A DNA stretch of 46,132 nucleotides from Porticoccaceae bacterium (lineage in GTDB: Bacteria > Pseudomonadota > Gammaproteobacteria > Pseudomonadales > Porticoccaceae): positions 1 to 46,132 of the forward strand of contig JAQWGK010000070.1 in NCBI GenBank assembly GCA_029238255.1, in the 5' to 3' direction. The notes under the pieces are model-generated. The model did not search any database and was not told the origin of the DNA. It saw only the letters and a program-made list of their open reading frames with translations. The translations under genes and the position numbers were made by a program. Below are positions 25,974-36,317 of the stretch, piece by piece; within the stretch, counting starts at the first letter, position 1, and each line of letters opens with the position of its first letter.

Positions 25974-27338
25974 TTGAATAAGATGATGACAGATTTAATC
26001 GCAACTAACCGCAATACAGCTATCGTTGGCATGGGTGCCACCGGTCTGTCTGCGGCGCGGTTTTTATCGTCTATCGGAAAGTCTTTTGTCTTTGCTGACA
26101 GCCGCAGCGAACCGCCGCGCCTGTCAGAAGTACGCGAACAGTACCCGGATGTCTCGCTGATGCTCGGACCATTTGCCGAAGACCTATTGTTGGGTTTTGA
26201 TCGAGTTGTGGTTAGTCCCGGGGTCTCGCTGCAGGAACCGGCACTGATCGCCGCCCGTGAGCGTGGGGTTAAGCTGATCGGTGATGTCGAGCTATTCCTT
26301 GAGCAGGCTACTGCACCGGTGATTGTGATTACCGGCTCCAATGGCAAGAGCACAGTAACCACCTTGCTTGGCAAAATGGCTGAGGCCTGTGGCCTCAGTG
26401 TTGGGGTTGGCGGCAATCTGGGCACGCCAATGCTCGACCTACTCGATCAGCGTCACCAACTTTACGTTATCGAACTGTCGAGCTTCCAGCTTGAACTGGT
26501 GACTGATACTCAGGGTGCAATTGCCGGGCTGCTGAATATTAGCCCTGATCATATGGATCGCTATGCGGGACTCCAGCAGTACCACGCAGCAAAACATCGA
26601 ATTTTCCTCGGTGCCAGCACGGTAATTAATAACCGTCAGGACCCGCTGACCAATCCGCTGCTATCAACCAGTGTTAAGCAGAGTAGTTTTGGATTGAATA
26701 AACCTGATCTGGGCAGCTTTGGCCTAATTGATGATCAGGGCCAGCAATGGTTAGCCTGTGGTTTGCAGCAGCTGATGCCGGTCTCGGATGTGGCTATTAA
26801 AGGCACGCACAATATCGCCAATGCACTGGCAGCGCTTGCGCTGGGACAGGCGGCAGGTCTAGAAATGTCGGCGATGCTGGAAACCTTGAAAACTTATCAG
26901 GGTTTGCCTCATCGCTGTGAATATGTCGCCACCATCGACAATGTGATGTATATCGATGACTCAAAGGGCACCAATGTTGGCGCTACAGTTGCCGCATTAA
27001 ATGGCTTTGGTGATAGCGCTGCAGCCAAGCTGATTTTAATTGCCGGCGGTCAGGGCAAAGAGCAGGATTTCAGCAAGCTGCAAAAGCCGGTTAAGCAGTT
27101 TGTAAAACTGGCTGCATTGTTCGGTGAAGATGCCGCGCAGATTGCCGGTGCACTGGAAGGCAGTACTCAGGTTGAGCAGTTTGATTCTCTGCAAGAGGCA
27201 GTTGCAAAAGCCCATGCCAGTGCCGAGTCGGGAGATATTGTGTTGCTCTCACCGGCCTGTGCCAGCTTTGATATGTTTTCCGGTTTTGAACAGCGCGGTC
27301 GCTGTTTTCAGGATGCGGTCAAGGCGGTGGCAGCATGA
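25974..27338 (+). CDS. murD: UDP-MurNAc-L-Ala:D-Glu ligase MurD
   Basis: A 454-residue ligase that adds D-glutamate to UDP-MurNAc-L-Ala. It has an N-terminal nucleotide-sugar domain with VGMGATGLSAARFL, an ATP loop ITGSNGKST (119-127), ELSSFQLE and ISPDHMDRY in the centre, and LLSPACASFDMF at the C-terminus. The frame opens with TTG 25974. ATG 25983 or 25986, three or four codons later, are alternative starts, and no strong ribosome site decides between them. It overlaps ftsW by four bases. Confidence 0.96.
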   Translation: MNKMMTDLIATNRNTAIVGMGATGLSAARFLSSIGKSFVFADSRSEPPRLSEVREQYPDVSLMLGPFAEDLLLGFDRVVVSPGVSLQEPALIAARERGVKLIGDVELFLEQATAPVIVITGSNGKSTVTTLLGKMAEACGLSVGVGGNLGTPMLDLLDQRHQLYVIELSSFQLELVTDTQGAIAGLLNISPDHMDRYAGLQQYHAAKHRIFLGASTVINNRQDPLTNPLLSTSVKQSSFGLNKPDLGSFGLIDDQGQQWLACGLQQLMPVSDVAIKGTHNIANALAALALGQAAGLEMSAMLETLKTYQGLPHRCEYVATIDNVMYIDDSKGTNVGATVAALNGFGDSAAAKLILIAGGQGKEQDFSKLQKPVKQFVKLAALFGEDAAQIAGALEGSTQVEQFDSLQEAVAKAHASAESGDIVLLSPACASFDMFSGFEQRGRCFQDAVKAVAA

Positions 27339-28513
27339 ATTTAACTATGCCATTTAATTACTCCGCTATTACGCGACCCTCCTGGCATATAGATATACCT
27401 CTTTTGATCGCGGTACTGGCGCTGTTATCTATAGGTCTGGTAATGGTGGCCTCGGCGTCCTTTAGCTATGCCGAGCACAACTACAACAATGAGTTCTATT
27501 TTGTTAAACGCCATCTGATCTATTTGATTGTTGCTGGCTGCGCCATGGCTTTTGCCTTTTTAATGCCGCCGACAGCCTGGTCTGAATACAGTCGACTGTG
27601 GATGCTACTGGCGGTATTTTTGCTGCTGTTGGTGTTGGTGCCCGGTATTGGCCGCGAAGTTAATGGCAGTCGCCGTTGGTTGTCGCTGGGCGGTATGACC
27701 CTGCAGGTTTCCGAGTTAGCCAAAGTGGCTACGGTGGTTTTTCTGGCCAGCTATTTTGATAAGCGCCGCGAGAATTTCGGTGATGACTGGCGCGATTGGG
27801 CCAAGCCGATGATTGTTCTGGCTGTTCCTTTAGTGCTGCTGCTGTTAGAGCCTGATTTTGGTTCAACGGTTGTTCTGGCCGCCACCTTTATGGTGATGTT
27901 GTTTTTGACCGGCACAAAATTCTGGCACTACTTTATGATTATGCTGGTCGGCGTAGCGCTGATTTATTTTGTTGCCGAAGCCGCTCCCTACCGAGTGGCT
28001 CGACTCAGTACCTTTCTCGATCCCTGGTCCCATCGCTTTGATTCCGGTTATCAGTTGACCCAGTCACTGATCGCCTTTGGTCGCGGTGAGTGGTTTGGCG
28101 TTGGTCTCGGCCAGTCGGTGCAGAAGATGCTCTATTTGCCCGAAGCCCACACCGATTTTGTCTTTGCAATCTTCGCTGAAGAATTTGGTTTCTTCGGAGT
28201 TCTCTGTCTGCTCGGTCTCTACTGTCTATTAGTGCTGAGAATTTTCCAGCTCGGCAAGCGAGCCGTGGCTCAGGAATATTGGTATGGCGCATTCCTATTG
28301 ATTGGCTTTGGACTATTGATCAGCGGCCAGACCTTTATCAATCTCGGTGTTAACGCCGGTCTGTTACCGACCAAAGGTTTAACCCTACCCTTTGTTAGCT
28401 ATGGCGGCAGTAGCCTGTTGGTTACCTGCGGCATGGTCGGCATGATGTTGCGTATCGGTCACGAGATACACGGCGACACTCAGGTTATAAGGAGGGTCAG
28501 TCGTGGTAGCTGA
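27335..28513 (+). CDS. ftsW: Septal peptidoglycan polymerase FtsW
   Basis: A 392-residue SEDS-family glycosyltransferase that polymerises lipid II at the septum together with FtsI. About ten membrane helices are seen. GLVMVASAS near the N-terminus, RRWLSLGGMTLQVSELAK, GYQLTQSLIAFGRGEWFGVGLGQS, LPEAHTDFVFAIFAEEFG and LPTKGLTLPFVSYGGSSL are SEDS signatures. It overlaps murD by four bases. AAGGAGGGT near its end serves as the murG ribosome site. Confidence 0.97.
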   Translation: MNLTMPFNYSAITRPSWHIDIPLLIAVLALLSIGLVMVASASFSYAEHNYNNEFYFVKRHLIYLIVAGCAMAFAFLMPPTAWSEYSRLWMLLAVFLLLLVLVPGIGREVNGSRRWLSLGGMTLQVSELAKVATVVFLASYFDKRRENFGDDWRDWAKPMIVLAVPLVLLLLEPDFGSTVVLAATFMVMLFLTGTKFWHYFMIMLVGVALIYFVAEAAPYRVARLSTFLDPWSHRFDSGYQLTQSLIAFGRGEWFGVGLGQSVQKMLYLPEAHTDFVFAIFAEEFGFFGVLCLLGLYCLLVLRIFQLGKRAVAQEYWYGAFLLIGFGLLISGQTFINLGVNAGLLPTKGLTLPFVSYGGSSLLVTCGMVGMMLRIGHEIHGDTQVIRRVSRGS

Positions 28514-29588
28514 GATGCACTGTAAAGTGATGATTATGGCCGGTGGAATCGGTGGTCATGTATTCCCTGCACTAGCGGTGGCTGATGAGTTGCGTGCCGC
28601 CGATGTCGGCGTTAGCTGGCTGGGAACCAGAGCCGGTATTGAAGCGGAATTGGTTCCGGCTAATGGCATTAAATTAAATTATCTGGATATCGAAGGTATT
28701 CGCGGACGGGGTCTGCTGGCGCTGTTAAAAGCACCGCTGCTGCTCTGGCGTTCGATCCGCCAAGCTCTATCTGTACTAAGTGAATATCAGCCGCAAGTGG
28801 TACTGGGTATGGGCGGATTTGCCTCTGGCCCCGGCGCAGTGGCCGCTCGACTTAAGGGCATTCCGCTTGTTATCCACGAACAAAATTCTGTTGCCGGCAC
28901 CACCAATCGTATTTCCGCCCGTCTGGCACGCCGTGTCATGCAGGGCTTCCCCGGCGTATTTAAGCGCGGTGAATGGTGTGGCAATCCGGTGCGTCCAACT
29001 ATCGCCAATCTGCCTGCGCCAGAGCTGCGCTTTGCACAGAGAACCGGTGCCGTGAACCTATTGGTTCTGGGCGGCAGTCGCGGTGCGTTGGCAATCAATA
29101 AAATACTGCCTGAAGCGCTGGCGTTAATTGACCCGCAGCACCGTCCTCAGGTTATGCATCAGGCCGGCAAGTTGCACTGTGAAATGACCCGTGGTCTCTA
29201 CAGAGCTGCGGGCGTTGAAGCTCAGGTAGTGCCGTTTATCGAACAGATGGAAGAGGCTTACAGCTGGGCCGATTTTGCTATCTGTCGCGCTGGTGCACTG
29301 ACCGTAGCCGAGCTTACCTGTGCCGGTTTAGGCTCCCTGTTAATTCCCTTTCCCTATGCGATTGATGACCATCAAACCGTTAATGGCAAGTTACTGGTTG
29401 AACAGGGTTCGGCTTTAATGATTCAACAAAAAGATCTGAGTGCAAAGCGGCTCGCCGAAGAAATTACCGCGCTGTGCAGCAGTCGCAAAGGACTTTTAGA
29501 GATGGCTATGGGCGCTCGTGAACTCGCTAAAACTGGTGCTGCATCGCGGGTCGCCAAAGTTTGTATGGAGGTGGGTTGTGGGAAATAG
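28503..29588 (+). CDS. murG: Lipid II synthase MurG (GlcNAc transferase)
   Basis: A 361-residue peripheral inner-membrane glycosyltransferase (GT28, GT-B fold) that adds GlcNAc to lipid [15 protein letters not shown] is the N-terminal glycine loop. [11 protein letters not shown] is the second G-loop, [13 protein letters not shown] and GNPVR follow, and the C-terminal domain holds VLGGSRGA and [14 protein letters not shown] 28503 follows AAGGAGGGT at good spacing. It overlaps ftsW by 11 bases and murC by 11 bases. Confidence 0.97.
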   Translation: MVAEMHCKVMIMAGGIGGHVFPALAVADELRAADVGVSWLGTRAGIEAELVPANGIKLNYLDIEGIRGRGLLALLKAPLLLWRSIRQALSVLSEYQPQVVLGMGGFASGPGAVAARLKGIPLVIHEQNSVAGTTNRISARLARRVMQGFPGVFKRGEWCGNPVRPTIANLPAPELRFAQRTGAVNLLVLGGSRGALAINKILPEALALIDPQHRPQVMHQAGKLHCEMTRGLYRAAGVEAQVVPFIEQMEEAYSWADFAICRAGALTVAELTCAGLGSLLIPFPYAIDDHQTVNGKLLVEQGSALMIQQKDLSAKRLAEEITALCSSRKGLLEMAMGARELAKTGAASRVAKVCMEVGCGK

Positions 29589-31032
29589 TACTGACTTTCA
29601 GCCACCGGAAATGCGCCGTATTCGCCGTATCCACTTTGTCGGCATTGGCGGCAGTGGTATGTGTGGCATAGCCGAAGTGTTATTGAATCAGGGCTACGAA
29701 ATATCCGGTTCCGATATCGGCCGCGGGCCGAGCATCAAGCGTCTTACCGATGCGGGTGCCACTGTGTTTATTGGCCATCGCGAAGAAAATATTCAGGGTG
29801 CTCATGTGGTGGTTAAATCCTCCGCGGTGACCTTGGAAAATACCGAGATTGCAGCGGCGCGCAAGCAGGGTATTCCGGTGGTGCGACGGGCTGAAATGCT
29901 GGCCGAACTGATGCGCTACCGCCATGGTATCGCGATTGCCGGCACCCACGGCAAAACCACGACTACCAGTTTAATTACCGCAATTTTTGCTGAAGACGGC
30001 CGCGACCCCACCTTTGTGGTTGGCGGACGTGTTAACAGTGTTGGCACCAACGCCAAGCTCGGTGGCAGTCGCTATCTGGTCGCTGAAGCGGATGAAAGTG
30101 ATGCGTCGTTCCTACACCTGCAGCCGATGGTGGCAGTGGTCACCAATATCGAAGCCGATCATATGGAAACCTATGATTTCGACTTTAGTCGCCTGACCAA
30201 AACCTATATCGAGTTTTTACATAACCTGCCGTTTTATGGTCTTGCGGTGATGTGTATTGACGATCCGGTTATTCGCGAATTATTAGTCGATGTGGCGCGA
30301 CCCCTATTAACGTATGGCTTTAGTGATGATGCTGCCTATCGTATTCGCGATATGCGCGTAGAGCAGAATCGCAGTCACTTTGTGATCGAGCGCCCAGATG
30401 GACTGGCGCCTCTGGATATCAGTTTAAATATTCCCGGTCGGCACAATGCATTAAATGCCGCTGCGGCAATTGCCGTGGCCAGTGATGAGGGGATATCTGA
30501 TCGGGCGATTATTGATGGCCTAAGCAGTTTCTCCGGTGTTGGTCGACGCTTTGAAATTTACGGTGAATATCCACTGGCTAAAGCGGGCCATGCAATGTTG
30601 GTCGACGATTACGGTCACCATCCCACCGAGATCAAAGCCACGGTTGATGCCGTGCGCGGCGGTTGGCCAGACAAGCGTCTGGTGATGATTTTCCAGCCCC
30701 ATCGCTATACCCGTACCCGCGATCTCTACGAAGATTTCGTCAAGGTACTGGCCGAAGTGGATGTGCTGATTGTGTTGGCAGTGTATGCCGCCGGTGAAGA
30801 GCCAATTGCCGGTGCCAGCAGCAAAAATATTTGCGGCAGTATCCGTCAGCGCAGCTCGGTAGATCCAATTTATATCGAGACCATTGAAGAGGTTCCGGCT
30901 CTGCTCAATGACTTGCTGCAAGACAATGATCTGGTCATCACTCAGGGTGCTGGCAGCGTCAATAAATTAGTCGCGCTTTTAGCCGATGGGGGTCTGGGAC
31001 AGACCGCTGCGGATAAGGAGGGCGAAGCCTGA
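29578..31032 (+). CDS. murC: UDP-MurNAc:L-Ala ligase MurC
   Basis: A 484-residue ligase that adds L-alanine to UDP-MurNAc, the first peptide step. [18 protein letters not shown] (18-35) is the nucleotide-sugar motif, [10 protein letters not shown] (121-130) the ATP loop, [12 protein letters not shown] and [11 protein letters not shown] the central motifs, and [10 protein letters not shown] and FQPHRYTRT the C-terminal ones. GTG 29578 is chosen although the frame is open to 29518. GGAGGTGG lies just before it, and the protein then starts with the usual short tail before [10 protein letters not shown]. Its stop shares a base with the ddl ATG. Confidence 0.96.
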   Translation: MGNSTDFQPPEMRRIRRIHFVGIGGSGMCGIAEVLLNQGYEISGSDIGRGPSIKRLTDAGATVFIGHREENIQGAHVVVKSSAVTLENTEIAAARKQGIPVVRRAEMLAELMRYRHGIAIAGTHGKTTTTSLITAIFAEDGRDPTFVVGGRVNSVGTNAKLGGSRYLVAEADESDASFLHLQPMVAVVTNIEADHMETYDFDFSRLTKTYIEFLHNLPFYGLAVMCIDDPVIRELLVDVARPLLTYGFSDDAAYRIRDMRVEQNRSHFVIERPDGLAPLDISLNIPGRHNALNAAAAIAVASDEGISDRAIIDGLSSFSGVGRRFEIYGEYPLAKAGHAMLVDDYGHHPTEIKATVDAVRGGWPDKRLVMIFQPHRYTRTRDLYEDFVKVLAEVDVLIVLAVYAAGEEPIAGASSKNICGSIRQRSSVDPIYIETIEEVPALLNDLLQDNDLVITQGAGSVNKLVALLADGGLGQTAADKEGEA

Positions 31033-31964
31033 TGACTGAGCAAATGATTAAAAAGTTTGGTCGCGTTGGGCTACTTTACGGCGGTACCTCCTCCGAGCGA
31101 GAAGTGTCGCTGATGAGTGGTGCAGCTATTCATGAGGCACTGCTTGGATTGGGTGTCGATGTGGTCGCTATAGATGCCGGCGAGAATCTTTTACAGGACT
31201 TGCCGGGCTATCAGCTCGATCGAGTCTTTATTGCCCTCCATGGTGAGGGCGGAGAAGACGGCACCCTGCAGGGTGCTCTTGAGTATCTCAATATGCCTTA
31301 CACCGGCAGCGGTGTGCTGGCCTCTGCACTGGCGATGGATAAATTGCGCTGTAAGCAGATGTGGCAGGGCATGGGTCTGCCAACCACCGATTTTGCACTG
31401 CTCGACAGTGATTCGGATTGGACGGCAATACTCGAGCGATTGGGTGGCGCGGTGATGGTTAAGCCAGCCTGTGAAGGTTCCAGTATTGGGATGAGCCGGG
31501 CACAGACTGCCGAAGAATTGGAAAAGGCGTGGCGAGATGCAGCGGCAACAGATTCGAATGAGCAGGTAGCGGTCATTGCCGAGCCATTGCTGCCGGGGCC
31601 GGAATACACCGTCGCTATTTTGGATGGTCAGTTGCTGCCGTCAATACGCATTGAATCCAACGCAGAATTTTATGATTACCAGGCTAAATACTTCTCTGAT
31701 CAGACTCAGTATCTATGCCCCAGCGAACTGTCCGAGCAGCGTGAGCACGAGTTGCAGCAGCTCTGTTTACAGGCTTTTGACTCGGTTGGCTGTCGCGGCT
31801 GGGGTCGGGTCGATGTGATGGTGGATGCCGAGGGACAGTATCAGCTGCTTGAGGTCAATACCGTACCCGGTATGACCAGCCACAGTCTGGTGCCTATGGC
31901 GGCCAAAGCAGCCGGCTTAAGTTTTGAACAGCTGGTCGAAAAAGTACTCGAGGTATCTCTGTAA
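31032..31964 (+). CDS. ddl: D-alanine--D-alanine ligase Ddl
   Basis: A 310-residue ATP-grasp ligase that makes the D-Ala-D-Ala used by MurF. VGLLYGGTSSEREVSLMSG, VFIALHGEGGEDGTLQG, VKPACEGSSIGMS, CRGWGRVDVMVD and LLEVNTVPGMTSHSLVP are the family signatures, the last holding the Mg-binding Glu and Asn and the oxyanion loop. Length and position (between murC and ftsQ) fit the DdlB type. It has one-base overlaps at both ends. Confidence 0.97.
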   Translation: MTEQMIKKFGRVGLLYGGTSSEREVSLMSGAAIHEALLGLGVDVVAIDAGENLLQDLPGYQLDRVFIALHGEGGEDGTLQGALEYLNMPYTGSGVLASALAMDKLRCKQMWQGMGLPTTDFALLDSDSDWTAILERLGGAVMVKPACEGSSIGMSRAQTAEELEKAWRDAAATDSNEQVAVIAEPLLPGPEYTVAILDGQLLPSIRIESNAEFYDYQAKYFSDQTQYLCPSELSEQREHELQQLCLQAFDSVGCRGWGRVDVMVDAEGQYQLLEVNTVPGMTSHSLVPMAAKAAGLSFEQLVEKVLEVSL

Positions 31965-32794
31965 TGGCTATACAGAATCGCCGCGGAGCAAAGCGCACTG
32001 GAAACCAGTCAGCTGAAAAAGCGGACAGCGGTAGCAATGTGGTTGGCAAGTTGTCGACGGTGGTTCTGATGGCGGTACTGGGATTGGTGATTTACGGCGT
32101 GGGGCTGCTCTACAAGCAGATCGACAAGCCGCTGACCAATGTGATGATCGGTGGCAATTTTACTTATTTAGAGACCGCAGAGCTCTCCGAGCTGGTGGTT
32201 AAAGAGATTGATGGCGGTTTCCTGAGTATTGATCTGAGCCATCTCAGCGATGTTCTTCGCGAGCACCCCTGGGTTGATGAGGTCAGTGTTCGCCGCGAGT
32301 GGCCGTCGATCTTGAAAGTTGAAGTGGTCGAAGAGGTGCCGATCGCGCGCTGGGGCGAACAGGGTTTTCTCAACCGTCTCGGCGAAGAGCTGATTATTGA
32401 AAATAATAGCCATCTGGGTGCGCTGCCAGTACTGCGCGCGGATTTTGGCAGCTCTCGGGAGATGATGGAGAACTATCAGCTAATGGCTGAGTTATTGATT
32501 CCAACAGGGCTGAAGATTGCTCAACTCAAGCGAGATAGTTTGGGGGTTTGGTTTATAGATACAGCAAGTGGATTGCGTCTGGTTATTGGTCGCGATCAGG
32601 TCAGTGAAAAGATTAGACGCTTTACCACGGTTTGGGCTGCAGGCCTCAACCAACAATTGAAACAGATAAAAACCATAGATCTGCGTTACCCCAATGGGCT
32701 GGCCGTCGCATGGAAAGACGATGCATCGGCGGCAACGGGATACAGCGGTTTAAATGGCAATCGACTAGAGAGAGCAGGCGCTGTTCAGGCATAA
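31964..32794 (+). CDS. ftsQ: Cell division protein FtsQ
   Basis: A 276-residue bitopic inner-membrane protein of the FtsQBL complex. It has a basic cytoplasmic tail (residues 1 to about 27), one membrane helix (about 28-50), then a POTRA domain beginning near IGGNFTYLETAELSELV with LSHLSDVLREHPWVDEVSVRREWP, a typical POTRA helix-strand end. The FtsQ beta domain follows, with EVPIARWGEQGFLNRLGE and a closing TIDLRYPNGLAVAWK. It is followed by 23 bases and ftsA. Confidence 0.95.
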   Translation: MAIQNRRGAKRTGNQSAEKADSGSNVVGKLSTVVLMAVLGLVIYGVGLLYKQIDKPLTNVMIGGNFTYLETAELSELVVKEIDGGFLSIDLSHLSDVLREHPWVDEVSVRREWPSILKVEVVEEVPIARWGEQGFLNRLGEELIIENNSHLGALPVLRADFGSSREMMENYQLMAELLIPTGLKIAQLKRDSLGVWFIDTASGLRLVIGRDQVSEKIRRFTTVWAAGLNQQLKQIKTIDLRYPNGLAVAWKDDASAATGYSGLNGNRLERAGAVQA

Positions 32795-32817
32795 CAGAGA
32801 GCTGGTGAGGATAAATT

Positions 32818-34053
32818 ATGGCTAATGAAAATGAAGAAAATATGATCGTCGGATTGGATATTGGTACCTCCAAAATCGTCGCTATCGTCGGCTCGGTTAG
32901 CCCGCGAGGAGAGTTGGAGATTATAGGTACAGGTCTATATCCATCCTCTGGTCTGAAGAAAGGGGTGGTGGTCAATATTGAAGCGACCGTCAACTCGATT
33001 CAGCGCGCGATTGAAGAAGCTGAGCTGATGGCTGGCTGCTCCATACATTCGGTGTATGCGGGTATTGCTGGCAGTCATATTCGCAGCCTTAACTCCCACG
33101 GTATCGTCGCGATTCGCGACCGTGAAGTTCAGGATATGGATGTGGATAGGGTGATTGATGCGGCTCGAGCCGTTGCGATTCCCGCGGATCAGGAAATTCT
33201 CCACGTGTTGCCCCAAGAGTACATTATCGACGATCAGGAAGGTGTTCACGAGCCGATTGGTATGTCTGGTGTGCGCCTTGAAGCCAAGGTTCATCTGGTG
33301 ACCTGTGCCGCCAATGCCGCGCAGAATATTAAGAAATGTATCCGTCGCTGCGGTCTGGAAGTAGACGATATTACTCTCGAGCAACTGGCGTCGAGTCATG
33401 CAGTTCTGACGGAAGATGAAAAGCAGCTCGGTGTGGCACTGGTCGATATAGGGGGCGGTACTTCGGATATCGCGATCTTTACCGAGGGCGCAATTCGCTA
33501 TACCGGTGTTATACCCATTGCCGGTGATCAGGTGACCAATGATATCGCCATGGCGCTGCGCACACCCACACCTCATGCGGAAGAACTGAAGATCAAATAT
33601 GCCTGTGCACTGGCCAAGCTGGCCCGTCCAGAGGAAACCGTCAAGGTGCCAAGTGTTGGCGACCGCGAAGCCCGCGACCTGTCTCGACAGTCATTGGCTG
33701 AGGTGGTGGAGCCGCGCTATGACGAGCTGTTCACACTGATTCAATCAGAGCTTAGACGCAGCGGGTTTGAAGAATTAATCGCCGCCGGTGTAGTACTCAC
33801 CGGTGGCACGTCGAAGATGGAAGGTGTTGTTGAGCTGGCTGAGGAGATATTCCATATGCCGGTGCGTATCGGCACCCCGGTCAACGTCAAAGGATTGTCA
33901 GATATTGTCAATAATCCAATCTATTCAACCGGTGTTGGATTATTGCATTTTGGCGCTCAAGCACAGCGTAAGGAAAGTGCTGGTGAGTCAAATAAGGGGT
34001 CAGCGCCGAGCATGTTTGAAAAGGCCAAAAGCTGGTTCCAGGGTGGTTTGTAA
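32818..34053 (+). CDS. ftsA: Cell division protein FtsA
   Basis: A 411-residue actin-like ATPase that tethers FtsZ to the membrane and recruits later divisome proteins. VGLDIGTSKIVAIVG is the first phosphate loop, ALVDIGGGTSDIAIF the second, and VLTGGTSKMEGVVELAEE the adenosine motif. The SHS2/1C domain lies between. The C-terminal amphipathic membrane helix is visible as SMFEKAKSWFQGGL. A ribosome site GGTGAGG precedes ATG 32818. The gap to ftsZ is 61 bases. Confidence 0.98.
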   Translation: MANENEENMIVGLDIGTSKIVAIVGSVSPRGELEIIGTGLYPSSGLKKGVVVNIEATVNSIQRAIEEAELMAGCSIHSVYAGIAGSHIRSLNSHGIVAIRDREVQDMDVDRVIDAARAVAIPADQEILHVLPQEYIIDDQEGVHEPIGMSGVRLEAKVHLVTCAANAAQNIKKCIRRCGLEVDDITLEQLASSHAVLTEDEKQLGVALVDIGGGTSDIAIFTEGAIRYTGVIPIAGDQVTNDIAMALRTPTPHAEELKIKYACALAKLARPEETVKVPSVGDREARDLSRQSLAEVVEPRYDELFTLIQSELRRSGFEELIAAGVVLTGGTSKMEGVVELAEEIFHMPVRIGTPVNVKGLSDIVNNPIYSTGVGLLHFGAQAQRKESAGESNKGSAPSMFEKAKSWFQGGL

Positions 34054-34114
34054 TTGTTATCAACAATGATAACTAATATTTTTTTAATTGAGAGGCGCAA
34101 CTAAGGGGAAACAT

Positions 34115-35281
34115 ATGTTTGAACTAGTAGAGAGCATTCCAAAGAATGCAGATATTAAAGTAATCGGAGTCGGCGGCGGCGGTGGCAACGCAGTCCGTCA
34201 TATGATCGAGAGCAGTATCGATGGTGTGCAGTTTATCTGTGCCAACACCGATGCTCAGTCGTTAAATGATCTGGATACAGCGACCATCCTGCAGTTGGGT
34301 GGAACTCTGACCAAAGGTCTGGGTGCTGGAGCCAATCCGGAAATCGGCCGTCAGGCAGCCCTCGAAGACAAAGAGCGTATTGCTCAGGCAATCGAAGGCG
34401 CGGATATGGTCTTTATCACCGCTGGTATGGGTGGTGGAACCGGAACCGGTGCTGCACCGGTTATCGCTGAAGTGGCCAAGCAGATGGGTATTCTTACCGT
34501 CGGTGTTGTCACCCGTCCATTTACCTTTGAAGGCCGCAAGCGTATGGATATTGCCAATCAGGGTATCGCCGCACTTAAAGAGCGCGTTGATTCACTGATT
34601 ATCGTACCCAACGAGAAGCTGTTGCAGGTACTGGGTAAAGAGATGACCGTAATCAATGCCTTTAAGCAGGCTAACAATGTGCTTTACGGTGCGGTTCAGG
34701 GTATTGCTGATCTAATCCTGCTCGAAGGTCTGATCAATGTGGATTTCGCCGATGTTCGCACCGTAATGTCTGAAATGGGCATGGCGATGATGGGAACCGG
34801 TGAGGCGACAGGCGCTGACCGAGCTATTGTTGCTGCGGAAAGCGCCATTAAGTGTCCGCTGCTTGAAGATATCAACCTGCAGGGTGCCAAAGGTATTCTG
34901 GTTAATATCACCAGTGGTTACGACCTGACTCTGGGTGAATTTGAAGATGTGGGTAATATAATCCGCGACTTCTCTGACGAAGATGCCACCGTGATTGTTG
35001 GCAGCGTGTTTGATCCAGAACTCACTGATCAATTGCGAGTAACCGTAGTTGCTACAGGCCTTAAAGAGCCCGGTGAAAAGCAGGTACCTATGAGTGTTGT
35101 CGTCGATAATCCGCCGCGCACAGCCGAGGGTAATTTTGATTACGGTAGTCTGGCTCAGCCCACTGTTACACGACGTGTGCAGGGTACAGCTCAGTCAACA
35201 GCGCGCCAAATGGAAATCAAATCTGAACCGGAACTTGATTATCTGGATGTGCCAGCGTTTTTGCGTAAGCAGGCTGACTAA
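34115..35281 (+). CDS. ftsZ: Cell division GTPase FtsZ
   Basis: A 388-residue tubulin-like GTPase that forms the Z ring. [10 protein letters not shown] is the first nucleotide loop, GGGTGTG (106-112) the tubulin signature at the same position as in E. coli, and NADIKVIG opens the core. A short variable linker leads to the conserved C-terminal peptide [15 protein letters not shown], which binds FtsA and ZipA. ATG 34115 is chosen (CTAAGGGGAA just before it) although the frame is open from a TTG at 34088. Confidence 0.98.
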   Translation: MFELVESIPKNADIKVIGVGGGGGNAVRHMIESSIDGVQFICANTDAQSLNDLDTATILQLGGTLTKGLGAGANPEIGRQAALEDKERIAQAIEGADMVFITAGMGGGTGTGAAPVIAEVAKQMGILTVGVVTRPFTFEGRKRMDIANQGIAALKERVDSLIIVPNEKLLQVLGKEMTVINAFKQANNVLYGAVQGIADLILLEGLINVDFADVRTVMSEMGMAMMGTGEATGADRAIVAAESAIKCPLLEDINLQGAKGILVNITSGYDLTLGEFEDVGNIIRDFSDEDATVIVGSVFDPELTDQLRVTVVATGLKEPGEKQVPMSVVVDNPPRTAEGNFDYGSLAQPTVTRRVQGTAQSTARQMEIKSEPELDYLDVPAFLRKQAD

Positions 35282-35289
35282 ATAACAGT

Positions 35290-35335
35290 CCCTCTATTGC
35301 CTTCGCCTCAGATTTAAAATCTTGGTGATGGAGGG
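35290..35335 (+). terminator. Stem-loop after ftsZ, weak terminator or attenuator
   Basis: CCCTCTATTGCC (35290-35301) pairs with GGTGATGGAGGG (35324-35335) if G-U pairs are allowed. An inner AGATTT / AAATCT stem (35310-35322) stacks on it. No clean U run follows, so it may only partly stop transcription from the dcw cluster into lpxC. The remaining bases up to 35403 probably hold an lpxC promoter that I cannot place with confidence. Confidence 0.4.
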
Positions 35336-35403
35336 GCTTGTCTGTTAATATCCCGAGCTTTGGCTAACCAATAAGTCTAAGTGAGTTCGGGTATGATTAA
35401 ACT

Positions 35404-36309
35404 ATGATTAAACAACGCACGTTAAAAAACGTTATACGTGCTACTGGCGTGGGTCTCCACACCGGTGAAAAAGTCTATCTCACTCTGCATCCCGCTGAAC
35501 CCGATAGCGGTGTTGTATTCCGTCGTACAGACCTCGATCCCGTCGTAGAAATTGAAGCCAAAGCTGAAAATGTCGGTGACACCACCCTGTCTACCACATT
35601 GATGAACGGCGATGTTCGCGTCTCCACAGTAGAGCATCTGCTCTCGGCCTTTGCCGGTCTAGGCCTCGACAATGTGATTGTCGATGTGTCCGCACCGGAA
35701 ATTCCGATTATGGATGGCAGTGCCGGTCCCTTTGTCTTTTTATTACAGTCCGCTGGTATTCGCGAGCAGGACGCCGCCAAGAAATTTATTCGCATCAAGC
35801 GCGATGTGACCATCACACAAGACGATAAAGTCGCCACCTTTAAGCCCTTTGACGGGTTTAAGGTCAACTTTGTGATCGACTTTGATCACCCAGTTTTCAA
35901 ACACCATGCAGTTAAAGCCAGTATTGATTTCTCAACCACCTCGTTTGTGAAAGAAGTCAGCCGCGCCAGAACCTTCGGATTTATGCATGAATTCGAATAC
36001 CTCAGATCAGTGGGTCTGGCTCGCGGTGGCAGTTTTGAAAACGCCATTGTGGTCGATGAATTCCAGATACTGAACGAAGATGGCCTGCGTTACGAAGATG
36101 AATTTGTAAAACACAAAATTCTCGATGCTATCGGCGATCTCTATCTGCTTGGCAATAGTTTGATCGGTGAATTTAACGCACACAAATCTGGTCATGGCTT
36201 AAATAATGCCTCAGTTCGCGCACTGATGGCCGACACCGATGCCTGGGAAATGGTTACCTTTGAAGATAACCCTCAGGACGTGCCGATCAACTATATGGCT
36301 GCGAGCTAA
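35404..36309 (+). CDS. lpxC: UDP-3-O-acyl-GlcNAc deacetylase LpxC
   Basis: A 301-residue zinc deacetylase, the committed step of lipid A synthesis. The zinc ligands His78 (in VEHLLSA), His236 and Asp240 (in [10 protein letters not shown]) are present, and His263 (in KSGHGL) is the general acid. SGVVFRRTD and [16 protein letters not shown] are family motifs. ATG 35404 gives the standard start MIKQRTLK. It is eight bases before the M23 peptidase gene. Confidence 0.98.
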   Translation: MIKQRTLKNVIRATGVGLHTGEKVYLTLHPAEPDSGVVFRRTDLDPVVEIEAKAENVGDTTLSTTLMNGDVRVSTVEHLLSAFAGLGLDNVIVDVSAPEIPIMDGSAGPFVFLLQSAGIREQDAAKKFIRIKRDVTITQDDKVATFKPFDGFKVNFVIDFDHPVFKHHAVKASIDFSTTSFVKEVSRARTFGFMHEFEYLRSVGLARGGSFENAIVVDEFQILNEDGLRYEDEFVKHKILDAIGDLYLLGNSLIGEFNAHKSGHGLNNASVRALMADTDAWEMVTFEDNPQDVPINYMAAS

Positions 36310-36317
36310 CCCCTCCC

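Noticed and set aside
25829-26425. 198-codon antisense ORF over mraY-murD
   Set aside because: It overlaps two conserved genes on the other strand, is Ser/Arg/Pro-rich in the manner of shadow ORFs, and has no ribosome site.
32935-33576. 213-codon antisense ORF within ftsA
   Set aside because: It lies wholly opposite the clearly conserved ftsA gene, and its translation is low-complexity with many His, Asn and Thr residues and no domain. It is a shadow of the coding strand.
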